Below, in pieces: positions 36,870 through 48,695 of a stretch of 64,000 nucleotides of DNA. Each line of letters begins with the position of its first letter. The first letter of the stretch is position 1. The DNA lies in NCBI GenBank assembly GCA_001632435.1, contig KV423977.1, positions 1 through 64,000 of the forward strand. Reading direction: 5' to 3'. A program made the position numbers and the translations under genes. The DNA comes from Calocera cornea HHB12733 (lineage: Eukaryota > Basidiomycota > Dacrymycetes > Dacrymycetales > Dacrymycetaceae). The notes under the pieces are model-generated. The model was not told the DNA's origin, did no database searches, and saw nothing but the letters and a program-made list of their open reading frames with translations.

Positions 36870-39037
36870 TTAGCTTGCTTGGACACGCTTGGAAATACAG
36901 ACCGATACCCACCAGCCCTGCACATAAAGCCTATCGCGAAGCTTATCCAGTCCCTTGGCGTTCACTGTTTGAAATTTGGCGAGGCAGTTGAGATGGTAAG
37001 TATATTTGGCGCTGGCAGAGCCTTGGGTGAAATCCAAGTTCTTGCGCACGCCGGTCGACCACTCCTTCACCACATGGTCAAGCTTCACGTTCTCAATCAG
37101 CAAGTAGATATATAGTGTGAAAGAGATCACATACCGCTGTAGCAGCCAGAGCAATCACCTGCGATGGGATAGGACGAAACTGATTGGCATATTGTACACC
37201 AAGCGGTGTCCTGGCTCCGAATAGGCAAGAGAGGATCACACCTGAGAGCACCTCTGAGCCATATGCCCCTGATCGCTCAAAAGGATCCTATTCATCTCAG
37301 ATTCAGTACGGTCCCGGGGGCGCTGATTAGACGGACCTCAAAAGTCACAGCCGAACGATCTGTCAGCCATTCAGCTAGCTTGCGATTTGCGGCTTCTGAG
37401 TCTCGATGCTCTATGAAGCTCGTTGGCAAGCCACACTGTTCGGCTTTGCCCGGAGGTAGATGAAGGCCGGCAATCGCGTTGCGAGCTGCAGTCTTAAACT
37501 CGTTGGTCAGGTGAGACGTTCTCATTAGGATCTTGAGACAGTCAGTGGTTCATGCGGTCTCCATAGGCAGAAACCACCCGCTCACGATGCGCAGAATGTC
37601 GTCCGTCTCCTTCATCGGTCGATTAAGTATATCGCATGCTTCGGTCCACGATTCAATCGCCAAAGTCATTAGCTTCATCGGCAACTGGTATGGCCCATGT
37701 AGAAGTAGGTTGACACGGAAGATCTCATTCGCCCGGGCAAGAACCCGCCTTGCGGAATCGTCGATCGTGCTGGCAGTCGGCTTTCTATATTTGGGGCGCT
37801 TCAGAGGCGGTTCTTCCCCGATACTTCCCACAGGTGTCAAGCTAAATGTGTTACATCGTCAGCAGTACATCCACAATGCAACTCTGACATACCGCAAGAC
37901 GGGTTCGGCAGAGGGTGCCATTCTCACGACAGTTCGAGCATCTGAGTTTGCGTTTACCCGAATCACCGCACCATCACCGACCGAGGAGGCATTCGCATTT
38001 GAGTTAGCAGACTTGTCCAGTCCCGCACGCTCTAAGAAGCTTCTCATAAGCCGCACATTAAGCTGATAAACCAAGGCACTCGCCTTTCCCCCAGCTCCTA
38101 GTTCCATGCGACAAGGTGCGTCGGACATTCGGCCGGATATTCAAGTCATCTTCATACAGTGTCCTTGAGGATCTCACCTGCTTGTCGTTGAGTCAGCACG
38201 CAACGTCACTCTGTTATCATCTCACCCGAGACGGCAGCCCCGTAATGCGTGGAGACCTAGTATCCCCCCCCTTGTCCCCAGCGGCGTCTCCGTCCTCCTG
38301 CTCATCCTCATAGTCTCCCTCCTCTGGAATCCTCTCCTCGTGGTCTACAACATTTTAGAGTCATTGTTGAACTGAAACTGGATAGCAGAGGCTGCTCACC
38401 GTTGAGGCCTTGCTCATACTGAGGCGTACTCCAGTTTTCTATCTCTTCCTGTTCCTCCTCACTCTCAAAGTCGCCCTGTGAAGCACCTTCCGTCTGACTG
38501 ATGTGGTGGTCCTGTGTCAGTCGCTTCTTTGGGACCAGCGCCGGTGGAGGAGGCGACGAAGCATCTGGTGTCGCCGGCCTCACTCCCTTCTTGCCAGCAA
38601 TATTTGTGCCACTGCGTGCTTGGTCCATCTGGTTGCTTTTGATGCGAATTGATTTTCGGGTGCCTGCTGTAATGGTCCTTACTCTTTCTTCATCTACGTA
38701 ACAACAATCAGTCCGGACCATTGAAGGTGCACAGAGGATGCAAGCACGGCTACTCACCAGCCTGGTGGATTTTCGGCCCTCGCTTCTGCACCCCTGTAGC
38801 TGCTTTAGCAGCCCTTGGCTTCGTTTGCGGGACCAGCGTAGCCAAAGAAATCTGGTTATGAGGCATAGAGCGCTTAGAAGATAGGGTTAGTGGAAGCTGG
38901 TAGGTAGCACGAAACCATGCGGTTTGTACCTGCGAATTTGGAAGAGCAATCGATAACTTGAAGGTACTGGTGAGGTAGATGAGGAACGTGTCGAGAGTTG
39001 TTGAGGGGAACACTTGCTGCTCTCTCAAGAGTGGCAT
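36870..39037 (-). CDS. DUF6532 protein, transposon-borne
   Basis: Minus-strand, multi-exon. The start is at 39037 (MPLLREQQVFPSTTLDT). A charged N-terminal half contains RTITAGTRKSIRIKSN and an acidic run, ESEEEQEEIENWSTPQYE. The C-terminal half has the DUF6532 pattern: RRVLARANEIFRVNLLLHGP, HLTNEFKTAARNAIAGLHLP, GVILSCLFGARTPLGVQYAN, FRPIPSQVIALAATA, and ENVKLDHVVKEWSTGVRKNL after a last intron. Splices are clear at the ends, but the junction near 38130-38260 is unresolved. DUF6532 is a large uncharacterised family of Agaricomycotina. Being inside the element, it is either cargo or an accessory factor. It reads away from the transposase, with start codons 209 bp apart. Confidence 0.75.
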
Positions 39038-39245
39038 TTTTCTTTGCCGTTTTGATGCTTGATGGTACGTTTTCGGATGCTGAGAATCCCGTTTTAGGCA
39101 CGGGTGCAGTTAGTCCACATGAAAGGTAGGGTTCATCAATGATCTTGCTTATCTTGGCTGGGACGGTATGCTGTTCGATTTCAGGTCAAGCGAGAACGTA
39201 CCTCTTGACCACATTGCTATCTACTGTTGCTGCTTGATTTCAATC

Positions 39246-42200
39246 ATGCACTGTATCTGCGAGTACTGCGATCGTCTGCTGGCAACACGAGCTGGGCTGC
39301 GCTCTCATCTATCTCAATCGTCAGAGTGCTACAAAGCTTTCCTTCAAGAGGCGGAGCACCAGACCGGCCCCAAATCGAACGCCCATCCGAGCTACAAATA
39401 CGATACAGGCGCAATCCTGGAGCAGATACTGGACTTTGACGAAGTCTCGACTGCGGATTATCCTCCAATCTCGGAGCACTCCGATACTGGGTATTCAAGA
39501 GAACAGGCTCAGAGTTACAGCGAAAGAGATGGCCAGCACACAGACAATCATACGGGAAAAGCACCTTCACGCTTCAGTGAGGTGTTCCCTGGTGACGCCG
39601 GTACTATATATGGAACCTCGCCTGCACCTATGGAGGATATGCATTCCTATCTCTTGGAGACATACGGTTCCCCTTACGGCCCATTCCAGAACAGATCAGA
39701 ATGGGATCTGGCCTGGAACTTTATGCGCAGTGGCCTTTCCAACAGTTGGATCAACAGTTTTCTTAAATCACCACTGGTAGGCTCATAATGAGGGATTTGG
39801 GCGATCTCGGCTCATATCAGGATCTGCAGGTCCGTGATAGGCCCAGTCCAACGTTTACCAATGCAGTACAGCTGAAGCGACTGCTCGATAAGCACCTGCC
39901 TCCTGCGTCTCGCTTCCAAGTGACCCAAATCGAGGTTGAAGGAGGTTCTGCAAGAGATTCAGAAACACTGGAGCTCTGGGGTCGAGATCCTCTGGATTGT
40001 ATTCGCGAACTTCTTGGTGACCCTCTGTTGGATGGGTACATTGACTATACGCCTCGCCGAGACTATATTGATGAAGCACGCACCAAACGTCTTTACTCAG
40101 AGTATGCAACAGGAGACCATATGTGGAGTACACAGGCAAGTTGTGTCTGATGTGGACATTCGCCGTAGAGTGCTAACGTTCTGCTCCCATAGGAAAAGAT
40201 GCCCGATGGTGCCACACTCGCCGCAGTCATCCTTGCATCGGACAAGACACAACTATCCATGTTCAGGGGTGATAAGAGTGCCTGGCCCGTGTATCTGTCA
40301 CTCGCCAACATCCACAAAGAAGTTCGTCGCAAGCCAAGTGAGCGCGCAATGGTCCTACTCGGCTATCTACCTGCAAGCAAACTTCAACTCGATCTAAGCG
40401 ATGCCGAAAGGTCTATACGCCAACACGAGATATTTCATCACTGCCTATCCACGCTTCTACAGCCAATGCACCAAGCCACAGAAGAAGGTGCTGTCATGGT
40501 CTGTGGTGATGGGTTCAAGCGTCGTATCCACCCAGTTCTTGTTTCCTACATTGCAGATCATCCCGAGCAATGCATGATCGTCACCTGTCGACAAAATCGC
40601 TGTCCCAGATGCACCATCGAGCCTGATGATCGAGGTGCTCCCATCGTAGGATCAACGCGGGATCCTCATCGAATCCTCCAGATTGGAGTCAACAGCCAAG
40701 ACGAACGATCGTTTCGAAGAGAGCTGAAGTCGATGGGTCTCCTGCCAATTTCTCACCCCTTTTGGTCGGATCTGCTCATCTCTAACATCTTCGACTCGAT
40801 GACCCCCGACCTCCTTCATGAACTTCATAAGGGGCTTTTCAAGGACCACCTTGTCAAATGGACGATGGACGTGCTAGACGCGAAGCGTCTGGACCAGCGC
40901 TACATTTCGCTTTGCCCACATCACGGTCTTCTTGCATTCCCTCATGGTATCTCGAAAGTCGAGCAATGGACCGGGACAGAATACAAGAATATGGAGAAGA
41001 CTTTCTGTGCTGCTATAGCTGGATTGGTTCCATCTGCGGTTTACAGGGCCGCTCGCGGTTTGATCGACTTCATCTATCTCTCCCAGCTTCCTGAGCACTC
41101 GGATCGTACACTTTCTTTGCTCGATGCATCATGGCAAGAATTCCATTCATTCAAGGACGTCTTTCGTGATCTTCCCTCTTGCCATGGATTCAACTTCCCC
41201 AAGATGCACAAGGCAAACCATAATGCCGAAGCTATTCGATCTCGGGGTACTCTGGACGGGTACAGTACGGAGCTTCCCGAGCATCTGCACAAGACCGAGG
41301 CCAAGAAGATCTACCGAGCAGGAAATAAGAAAGATCCTTTTCGACACATGGCAAAGGTACTGCGGCGCGATGCAGCTTTAGAGAAATTTGCCCGCTACTT
41401 GCATTGGATGCAGTGCACGGGCAGTGACCCATCCCCGTGCTCGTACACATCATTCCTGTCAGACAAGACTTCTGTTCGATTTGGGGTTGACGAAGGAGAG
41501 GAGGACACCTGGGGAAAGCCGCTTCCCAGCCTTCTGGCACAACAACGACGGAATACATTGCGTCGTCCCCCCACGGAGAAGACACTGCATCGACTGCCCC
41601 AAGCGCCCAAGTATCCTAACTGCTCAGTGGAGGAGATTCAAATCAGGTTCCATGCTGACGGGTTCCTCTCGGCTTTGAGGGCTTTTATCAAAACCAACTA
41701 CCCGGACTGCAAGTGGATTCCTGGCTTGCAGGATCGTGTTGCCACCCATGAGTTGGTCCGCTTGGTTCTGCCTCCTCTCGGTGGGGAGCGAGAAGCATGG
41801 CGCCTGACGGCCCACTGTCGCCCACCCCAAATCGATCACGCCATTCGAGGAAACGGCAAGCCCGAACGCTTCGATACTGTCCTCATTCCTACTAGAGTGT
41901 CTACGGGAAGAACACCACTTCATGGTGAGCCAATACAAACATCGGAGAATGCAACCTCTTATTGACTGCTAATTAGGTCATTCAGTTGCCTTACTGCGTA
42001 CGGTCTGTCAGGTGCAATCCCAACCAGGCCTACCAGAGCTCCAATTGGCATATGTTGAGTGGTATACTGATCCCGTTCCGTCCAGCCAAGTGGGGCGGAT
42101 GTACCAAGTCACTCGCATGAGAGATGAGAAGGGACTAGCCCGAGGTGAAGTAGTGCATGTGCAGAGTATTGCCCGTACCTGTCATCTTGTGGCCTGTTCA

Positions 42201-42311
42201 GATCGACCACAGGGCCAACAAGAGGTTCCAATCACTCGGATATTTACGCAAGAGAAGTACTGGGTCAATCCCCACATAGACATGCATTTCTTCGCTACGT
42301 ACATCATGTGA
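39246..42311 (+). CDS. Plavaka transposase
   Basis: Enzyme that cuts and pastes the element. Four exons, 39246-39776, 39821-40135, 40193-41924 and 41977-42311, join in phase and give 970 aa with no stop. The N-terminal zinc finger CICEYCDRLLATRAGLRSHL is the one seen in Plavaka proteins. Then come LELWGRDPLDCIRELLGDPL, the core MPDGATLAAVILASDKTQLS then MFRGDKSAWPVYLSLANIH, ERAMVLLGYLPASKL, CRQNRCPRCTIEP, and DSMTPDLLHELHKGLFKDHL. The C-terminal LAYVEWYTDP domain and a terminal WVNPHIDMHFFATYIM block follow. Intron 2 has a GC-AG donor (GCAAGT). Two copies of the subterminal 12-mer lie inside the coding exons. The intact frame suggests it may still be functional. Confidence 0.93.
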
Positions 42312-42368
42312 ACACGCTACTATTTCTTCATTGGACTATACAATCTGATTTGGACGCAGACACCTTGC

Positions 42369-42912
42369 CTAGAGAGTGCAGTACCGGGAACGATACACTC
42401 CACCTAGCTCCTTCTCAAATGCCACTCGATTGCGATGGTATTCTCCAACGTGAACCCCTTCAGCCTCCAGAGCGTTGATATCGGTGCAGTTGATGAGACC
42501 CGCAGCTGTAAGGACGCGAACAGCACGACGAAACCAGAAACGACACGTGAACTCGGCGGGGAGATCGGCCGGATGTGTCTCCATCGGAATCGCAGAAAGC
42601 AGTGCATCGAGGGAAGCTGGCGCTCAAGGTCAGCAGCAATCGCAACTGATCGCATTCAAGATCGAGCTATAACGCACCCGCTGGGATGACTGGCCCGATC
42701 TTGACGGCGGCAAGGGCTGAATACGATGCAATGGGATCAAAGTTCCTCATCTCATACATCCACCCAGCCATGCCTGGGAGTTGATTGACGACATGGAAAG
42801 CCCAGCGAGCGTTCGAACCATTGTCGGTTGTGACCATCCAGTGAAAGCCTTCCATGCGCCAAGTAAGGACCATGTAAGTGCCCGGCTCATAGTTTGACGG
42901 ATCAAGAGGCAT
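42369..42912 (-). CDS. Small uncharacterised fungal protein (DUF7770-like?), transposon-borne
   Basis: Two minus-strand exons, 42912-42678 and 42616-42369, join in phase to give 160 aa. The N-terminal part has YMVLTWRMEGFHWMVTTDNG, and the C-terminal part ADLPAEFTCRFWFRRAVRVL then INCTDINALEAEGVHVGEYH. I know this two-block pattern from a widespread, function-unknown fungal family. I believe it is DUF7770, but that name is from memory. The 3' end faces the transposase 3' end, 57 bp away. Confidence 0.6.
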
Positions 42913-43410
42913 GATGATCCGGTACCAAATGATATCAAATGCTGGAGACTTGAAGGAGCCACAACCAGGAGGCTATCGGCAATCGGGCTCGAGAGTGATA
43001 AGTATTAGCCGTACCTGGTGCCCGGTACAAAGATATGACGACCGAGCCTCAGAAGCCGTGCAGCTGCACTGTGATAAACAACGATGTACAGCCTTGGTTA
43101 CCCCAGTATGAATACAAGCCCGGATTCCCGCGGTGGAATGTTCTAAAGGGGAATGTATATCAATTGGGCCATGTGTACCACTCGGGTAGGCTGCCCGAGA
43201 CCCGAGGAGACCAATCACGCGGTCCCAGTGCAGGACGCGTCGGGCTGGCACGGGGCAATGTATATACTCTCAAAACCCTCTGGCAGAGCTATCAGCTGCC
43301 CGTCACCGTCTTGTCCGCCCTCGAAAACAGTCACTATCCCAGTGCGTGGTACAATCACTTTCTTGATTGATGCTGACGTGGTAGCATTCGGGTAGACTCA
43401 TCTGCCATCA

Positions 43411-44362
43411 ATGTCGCCCACCCTCCAGAATGTCTCGATGGTCTGGTCGCTATGGCTGGTTCTACCCCAAGTTCTTCGAGGATGGCTGTTTGCTTTCGCG
43501 CTGCTTCTCTACAGCATCTTACGCCAACCCATGTGGTTCATTCGCCATCGAAAGATACCTGCGGTGCCCAGGGTCATCAATCTCTATGGAGGAATGCTAG
43601 CAAAGAGCACAACATACCGAGAGTTGGATGCGCTCACATACATCAACTCAGTTGACGGACTGCATCTCCCCGTTCCGCAGGTCCTGGACGGTCTCGTCAT
43701 ACCAAGACATATACGAGGTTATTTCAACTGTGGGAGCCTTGCGGATGATGAGGGGAGTGTGCTTTTGCTGATGACAAGTCTCCCGGGCAAGCCAGTTGGT
43801 GCGGCGCTCAATGATTACTCGGATACGCAAGTGGCTCGGTTGGCGAAACAGCTGTTCACGGTTTTCCATTCGATTAGGGAGCTTTCCCCGACGAACAACA
43901 TGGTGTGCGGGGTCGGAGGACGAGGCTGTACATCCTACCTGATGTCCCTGTCCACATTTGGCCCGTTCGACTCTGTTGCCTCCTTCAACGCATGGATGGT
44001 GCTGCGCGCTGAGTCCCGCCTCGGCTCCGTTCGCATGGCTTCCCTCCCCAAAAGGATCGATGATGCGGAGACGCGGTTCTCACACGGCGATCTGACCCCA
44101 CGAAACGTTCTAGTCGACGAGCAGGGCAATCTTACCGGCGTGATCGACTGGGAGGCCGCGGGATGGATGCCACGACACTGGGATCCAGCATACGTGAGCT
44201 AGACAATCTCCAAGCTGTTGATCAGACCACTGACTCTAGCCCTAGGCCCTGTGCGTATATGGGAATTACAAGAACTGGGACAGGGTGATCCGCAGCACCT
44301 TCCCTGACGTGAAGGAGGACATCACGATTGAAGAGCAGTGGAGGGTTTGTTGGGGAATGTGA
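43411..44362 (+). CDS. APH/choline-kinase-like phosphotransferase, transposon-borne
   Basis: Two exons, 43411-44193 and 44246-44362, give 299 aa. The kinase-like fold is shown by the Brenner motif RFSHGDLTPRNVLVDEQG (HGD...N, catalytic Asp and metal-binding Asn), followed by GVIDWEAAGWMPRHWDPAY (second metal-binding Asp). Upstream are VLLLMTSLPGKPVG and QVARLAKQLFTVFHSIREL, as in fungal APH-family proteins. A hydrophobic N-terminus (LRGWLFAFALLLYSIL) may be a membrane anchor. The substrate is unknown; fungal members phosphorylate small hydroxylated molecules, and drug resistance should not be assumed. Its place inside the transposon marks it as cargo. Confidence 0.8.
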
Positions 44363-44647
44363 GGCAAGGCATGGCGTAATGCACTGTGCTCTAGTTGTTT
44401 TGTTCCCAAACAGTAGTATTCCAATGGTACCTATTATGCTTGCACCGTAAACGGAACTGCTTTCGATTTGGGGTCGTATGCAGAGGAAGGCGGCAGCAAG
44501 AGTGTGCAACCTCAAATCGAACACGGCATCACCCGCTACAGTTCTCGCTCAGCCACAGTAATAGACGTTCGATTTGGGGTCAACCCTTATGGCAATCATA
44601 CAGGGAGAAGAATGTGATGCCTTGAGGGCGATATCGTACAACTACTA
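44363..44647. other. Spacer inside transposon with three copies of the 12-mer
   Basis: Between the converging kinase gene and 1,070-aa gene lie TTCGATTTGGGG at 44462 and 44568, and the one-mismatch inverted form CCTCAAATCGAA at 44510. No gene seen. Confidence 0.7.
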
Positions 44648-47600
44648 TCACTCTTGTTCATCCCTCTTTCGCTTCCTGCTCGCTTTCGCCTGTCGATCTG
44701 CTTGTCTCTTCTGCTTGGCCTGCTCGGCTTCACGCTTGCTGTCCACAAGCTTCCTCTTACGCTTCTCCTCCGTCTCCAACTTGTCCATATCAAGCCAGTA
44801 CTCATCATTCAACTCTTCCCACTCTTCCACTGGCGCAGTGTCTTCATTGGCTTTTCCATCAAACCACGCGTTGTCCAACGCTGCCGCAATCTCGGGTCCC
44901 GTGATGACACCCTTACGAGGACGCTTGGGCCGCCAATCCTTGCTCGAGACTGTTATTTTCGGATTAGCGAACAGTGTAACATATGCATGCACCAAGTTTA
45001 GACTCACTCTTCTTGATGCGAGCACCAGCTAGGCGCATCAAGCACTTCTGATTGCTATCTTGACACTCCACACAGGCGGCACCATCCGCACCGTAGCAGC
45101 TTCGGTGGATCCCTTGGCGGGGAACAGCATCGCGATTTCGACAGCGGAAGCACATGTTGGCGCCGAACAACGTCTGCATCTTGTTGTCAGAAGTTATCAG
45201 ATGCTGAAGAATGAATATCTTACCCAGAAAGGATGCCCCAACACTTTTTTGATTAGTGTTGTGCCAGCCTCACGGCAGACGTCGATGGGCGGTATATATT
45301 CGACTTCGAGATTGGGAGGCGGGGCGCGAAGCGTTTGTGGCATAATGTTGCCTACCGGTTTCCGGCGTGACTTTCGGTCACCTCGGTGACGCTCGTGTAC
45401 CTTCTGAAGCTTCTTGTCGTGATGCTGCAATATGTGTTGGGTGTGCACGAGAATACCGTCATAGATCTCTTGAGAAGAGACTTTACGTCCCCCTGCCTGG
45501 AAGTCCGCAAGATCTTCGTCTAGGAAAGGATCCAGCGGGCGTTGCACGCCAGCCACCGCGTGCTTCAGCTCCGTCAAGAGAGCTTCCGGCCAACCATCCA
45601 TAGGTATCGGCCAGTCTTCAAGATCATGCTCTATATGCCATTTCGCAGCATAGGACATATTATCGAGCATGATGGCGGCGAAAACATGCGTAGGTGGTGA
45701 GTCGAATAGATTGCGATGCGCAAGAGTGTCTTTCTGGCATGGACAGGTTAGAATGTGTACACAGTGCACAAGAAGTGTACACACGTAATGGAATCTGGTG
45801 GCTGTCATCCAAGCTGAGACACGCGGTAATCCAGCGCTATGCAGCAGAGGACGAGGGCGGGTTAGCGCTTTGCACTGCTTCAAGTACTTCGTTGAGTAGA
45901 GATCGATGGTATAGCGCTCAGCCGCTGAGCCCTCCTCCCCATTTTCGACCCTCCGAAGCAGCTCCAAGATACACCAATTCCTGCCGAATGCGATGTTGAC
46001 GTCCTGAACGTGATCGATCGTGACATCCAGCTCGTATTCGAGCTTCCACGTCCATATATTGATCAGATTGGTTGCAAGCGGACCACGCATTTGAAGCCAT
46101 GCAACGGCACGTTTGGTTGAGATGAGGCGAAAGTAGGAGGACTGCATAGTGTTAGAGCTGCCCGTTCGATTTGGGGATGGCCACAGGACTTACAAGCCAT
46201 TTAGATCGTGCGCCTATAGCAACCAATGCTTCAACAAGATTCAGCTCATGAGGCACCGGGATTGGGGGACACCGCTCGAGGTCGTCTATTAGTTCCTGTG
46301 CGCTCAGGCAACGACAGATGCGTTGTTCCATAGTTAGACGCGAAATGTCGATGAGTGCTTGGAACTCTTGTTCTTCATCTTCATCGAGGGTACTCCGCAC
46401 CCGATTATCTTCTCGTCCAGCCCCGCCACCTCCCCCCCCACGGTTCTTGCGTATCCACTGCGCGGCGTGTTCCTTGGCGACGCGTATGACAACATCTATC
46501 CGCTGATTATCGTAAGCGAGGCTGTCACGATGCCACACGGTGAACTGTTTCTGCACATAGCATGAGATATACCACTTTGCTATGCCTAGAGTGACAAAAG
46601 CGCACCTGCAAGTTCAAGAGTTTCTTTTCAAACTCGTTGAACTCGTCTTCAGATGCTTCCAGCGTCAAACCCTCTCTGCCCAAATCCAGTAGTCCAGCTT
46701 CTGCGCGCTCGCGCATTCTCACTTCGCGCATGATATCTTCACTGTATGTTGTGCTTGCGGAGGTGGCACTGTTTGGCCTGTCGATATTTGGGGCAAGCGC
46801 CTGCTGGATGTCACGAAGATGCTCCTGTCGAAATGGAATAAGTCACAGACAGAGGAATTTGGAGATGGGCGCACTTCATGTTCAATGTCATCATTCTCCT
46901 CCTGCTCCTGCTCCTGATCGTCCTCCTGCTCCTGATCGCTCTCCTGCTCCTCTCGCTCCGGCTCCTGAGAACCCGCAACACTCTCAGCGTCGTCCTCCAT
47001 GGCGATGTCCGATTCTTCTTCGTTGTGCGACTGCTCGTTGCGAGCTTCTCCCCAAATCGAATCATCGAGCAGATCTTCATCGTCTAGAAGTGACTGATCC
47101 AAGCCTTCAGTATCCTCGTCGCTGTTGTCTGTCCCGTCGGCATCTTCCTCAGGGACATACTCAGAACCGGAGGGTGATGGCTCCTTTCGCTGATTTGAAG
47201 ATGCTTGGACGGAGCTCTGCTCCGATGGATGAAGGGAGTCAGGGGGATCTTGCTGCGAGCTTTCGGTCGTATGCTTGTGTGACGACGGACTGGGTGGATG
47301 CGAAGACTGGTCTGCATCAGGGACGGAAACCTCCAGCTGAAGCTGATTGGCGGGTGGGATATGTCCGGCGATGGAACCCTGCGACTGTGATCGTCCGTAT
47401 GATGGCGTGGATGGAGCCGCATAAGCCAGGTGGGCAGGTGGACTGCTAGTGGGGGGAGTCCAGATGGGCGGACTGATGACGGGTGGGGAATTCACCACGA
47501 CCGTCGGTGGTTCAGCCAGGTGGGTGGGTGGACTGTCTGCGCGTGGACTGACGATGATTGGACTGATGACGGGTGATGGAATCGCAGGAAACGCAGGTTG

Positions 47601-48119
47601 AGCGACGACGGTCTCGGTGTTTGCTCGTGCCACGGTCGCCTGGATTGCCATGTGTCGGCGGTGGACAGCTTCGACTCGTTCTTGCCATCGGCGATGACGA
47701 CGCCTGTCGCCGGGCGTGCCGTGAGGGACTGGGCGGGGCGGGGTATCTTCGAAGGCAGGCGATTTGAATAGTTGCGAGGGGTTTGAGATAGAAGACGACG
47801 ACGTCCTGGAAGGGGGCGCTTGAGCTTCACTTAGAGCAGTACTGGATGACTCGGGAGCGTTTTGCGTGCTTATGGGATGGTGTTGTTGCTGGAAGTCCGT
47901 GAGATCAGGAGCCGATAGGGATGTAGGCGGATCAGTCGATCCAGATGCAGGCTTTATGAGTCCAGTGACGGCCAGTGAGAGATCTAATCCTGCAGGGAAG
48001 CGAGCCGGACCAAATTGGGAAATGTTCGGCTCCCACAGCGGGTATGGAGCACCCCTCCTGCTCGAACGACGTTGTTCTTGAGCATCGATTCGGCGTCTCT
48101 TTCTGGCAGGAGAAGGCAT
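44648..48119 (-). CDS. 1,070-aa protein with acidic repeats and C-terminal Cys cluster, transposon-borne
   Basis: Six minus-strand exons, 48119-46875, 46824-46606, 46550-46194, 46141-45224, 45179-45008 and 44949-44648, join in phase without a stop. The N-terminal 415 residues are basic then Ser/Pro-rich (MPSPARKRRRIDAQEQRRSS) and end in Glu/Gln/Asp repeats (EQESDQEQEDDQEQEQEEND). The middle (SSYFRLISTKRAVAWLQMRG) matches no family I know. Exon 5 has MCFRCRNRDAV...CYGADGAACVECQDSNQKC, a possible zinc-binding C-x2-C...C...C-x2-C cluster. The end is a Lys/Arg-rich coiled coil. It may be a DNA-binding accessory protein of the element, comparable to the second protein of CACTA transposons, but this is inference. 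Copies of the 12-mer lie in intron 3 (46165) and exon 1 (47050). Confidence 0.72.
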
Positions 48120-48693
48120 GATAGGTAGCAGTGTATAGTGAGTAGTTGTAAAGGCGATGGCGACCGGAGATGGTATAGAGGCAAGGGGTTGCCTATGGGG
48201 GACGCGCGACCTCAAATCGAACAGGGTCAACGAATCTGCTTCCGTTTCACAGAGTAGGCGCTTACGACAGCGATGGGGAGGACGCAGACAGTGCAGGCAA
48301 GATGGACGGCAGCAAGTAGCACCTGTAAGCAGGCATCGATGCCAATGTGATGTATTGATCCTATAGTAAATCACCTACTATAACAATACAAGGCTTGGTG
48401 ATAATGATATTGCAGGCTAATATAAAAACAATCATCCGACGATGGCTACTTAGGGAGCCTGGGGGAAGGGCTGCAGGAGCTGCCCCCGACCTCAAATCGA
48501 ACAGCCCCAAATCGAACGTCGCGGAGAGGAGACCCCGGGAGCAAAGAACTTGCCCAGTGAGCGGTACATCCAAGGGCTGACACCCCTGGATGCTAGGCTA
48601 GCCTCAGGGACAACAGAGTGCATCTCCCCGCGCATCCCCAAATCGAACGGAGCCGATACCGCATCTCTGGGAGCTAAACCGAATTTGCTGATG
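48120..48693. repeat. Right subterminal region of transposon with inverted 12-mers
   Basis: Perfect CCCCAAATCGAA at 48505-48516 and 48636-48647, and CCTCAAATCGAA at 48210-48221 and 48490-48501. All are in the orientation opposite to the left-end cluster, so they point inward. The last copy is 46 bp from the right end. No gene lies here; it is also the probable promoter of the 1,070-aa gene. Confidence 0.82.
48687..48693 (-). repeat. Right terminal inverted repeat
   Basis: GCTGATG, the reverse complement of the left end CATCAGC. Confidence 0.75.
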
Positions 48694-48695
48694 CA
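48694..48695. repeat. Target-site duplication, right copy (CA)
   Basis: Second copy of the CA duplicated on insertion; followed by CGAACGGC, which continues the SUKH reading frame. Confidence 0.75.

Larger units (their letters stand above)
36233..48693. mobile_element. 12,461-bp Plavaka-type (CMC/KDZ-related) DNA transposon
   Basis: The boundaries are fixed by three independent observations. The element splits one SUKH domain whose halves rejoin in frame. It is flanked by a 2-bp CA duplication. Its ends are 7-bp inverted repeats, CATCAGC at 36233-36239 and GCTGATG at 48687-48693. Fourteen copies of the 12-mer TTCGATTTGGGG (11 perfect, 3 with one mismatch) lie inside, facing inward at both ends, and none was seen outside. 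It carries five genes: a DUF6532 gene (minus), the transposase (plus), a small gene (minus), an APH-like kinase (plus) and a 1,070-aa protein gene (minus). Short duplications and subterminal repeats are usual for CACTA/EnSpm-like elements, to which Plavaka is assigned. All five genes are open, suggesting recent activity. Confidence 0.88.

Noticed and set aside
48119..48374. N-terminal extension of the 1,070-aa protein upstream of 48119
   Set aside because: The extension is open but includes a copy of the subterminal repeat and non-conserved Cys-rich residues. The ATG at 48119 starts a basic, nuclear-signal-like N-terminus.
36233..48693. Cargo-carrying giant element of the Starship type
   Set aside because: No tyrosine recombinase (captain/DUF3435) was found. 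The transposase, inverted repeats and subterminal repeats fit a DDE-type Plavaka element.
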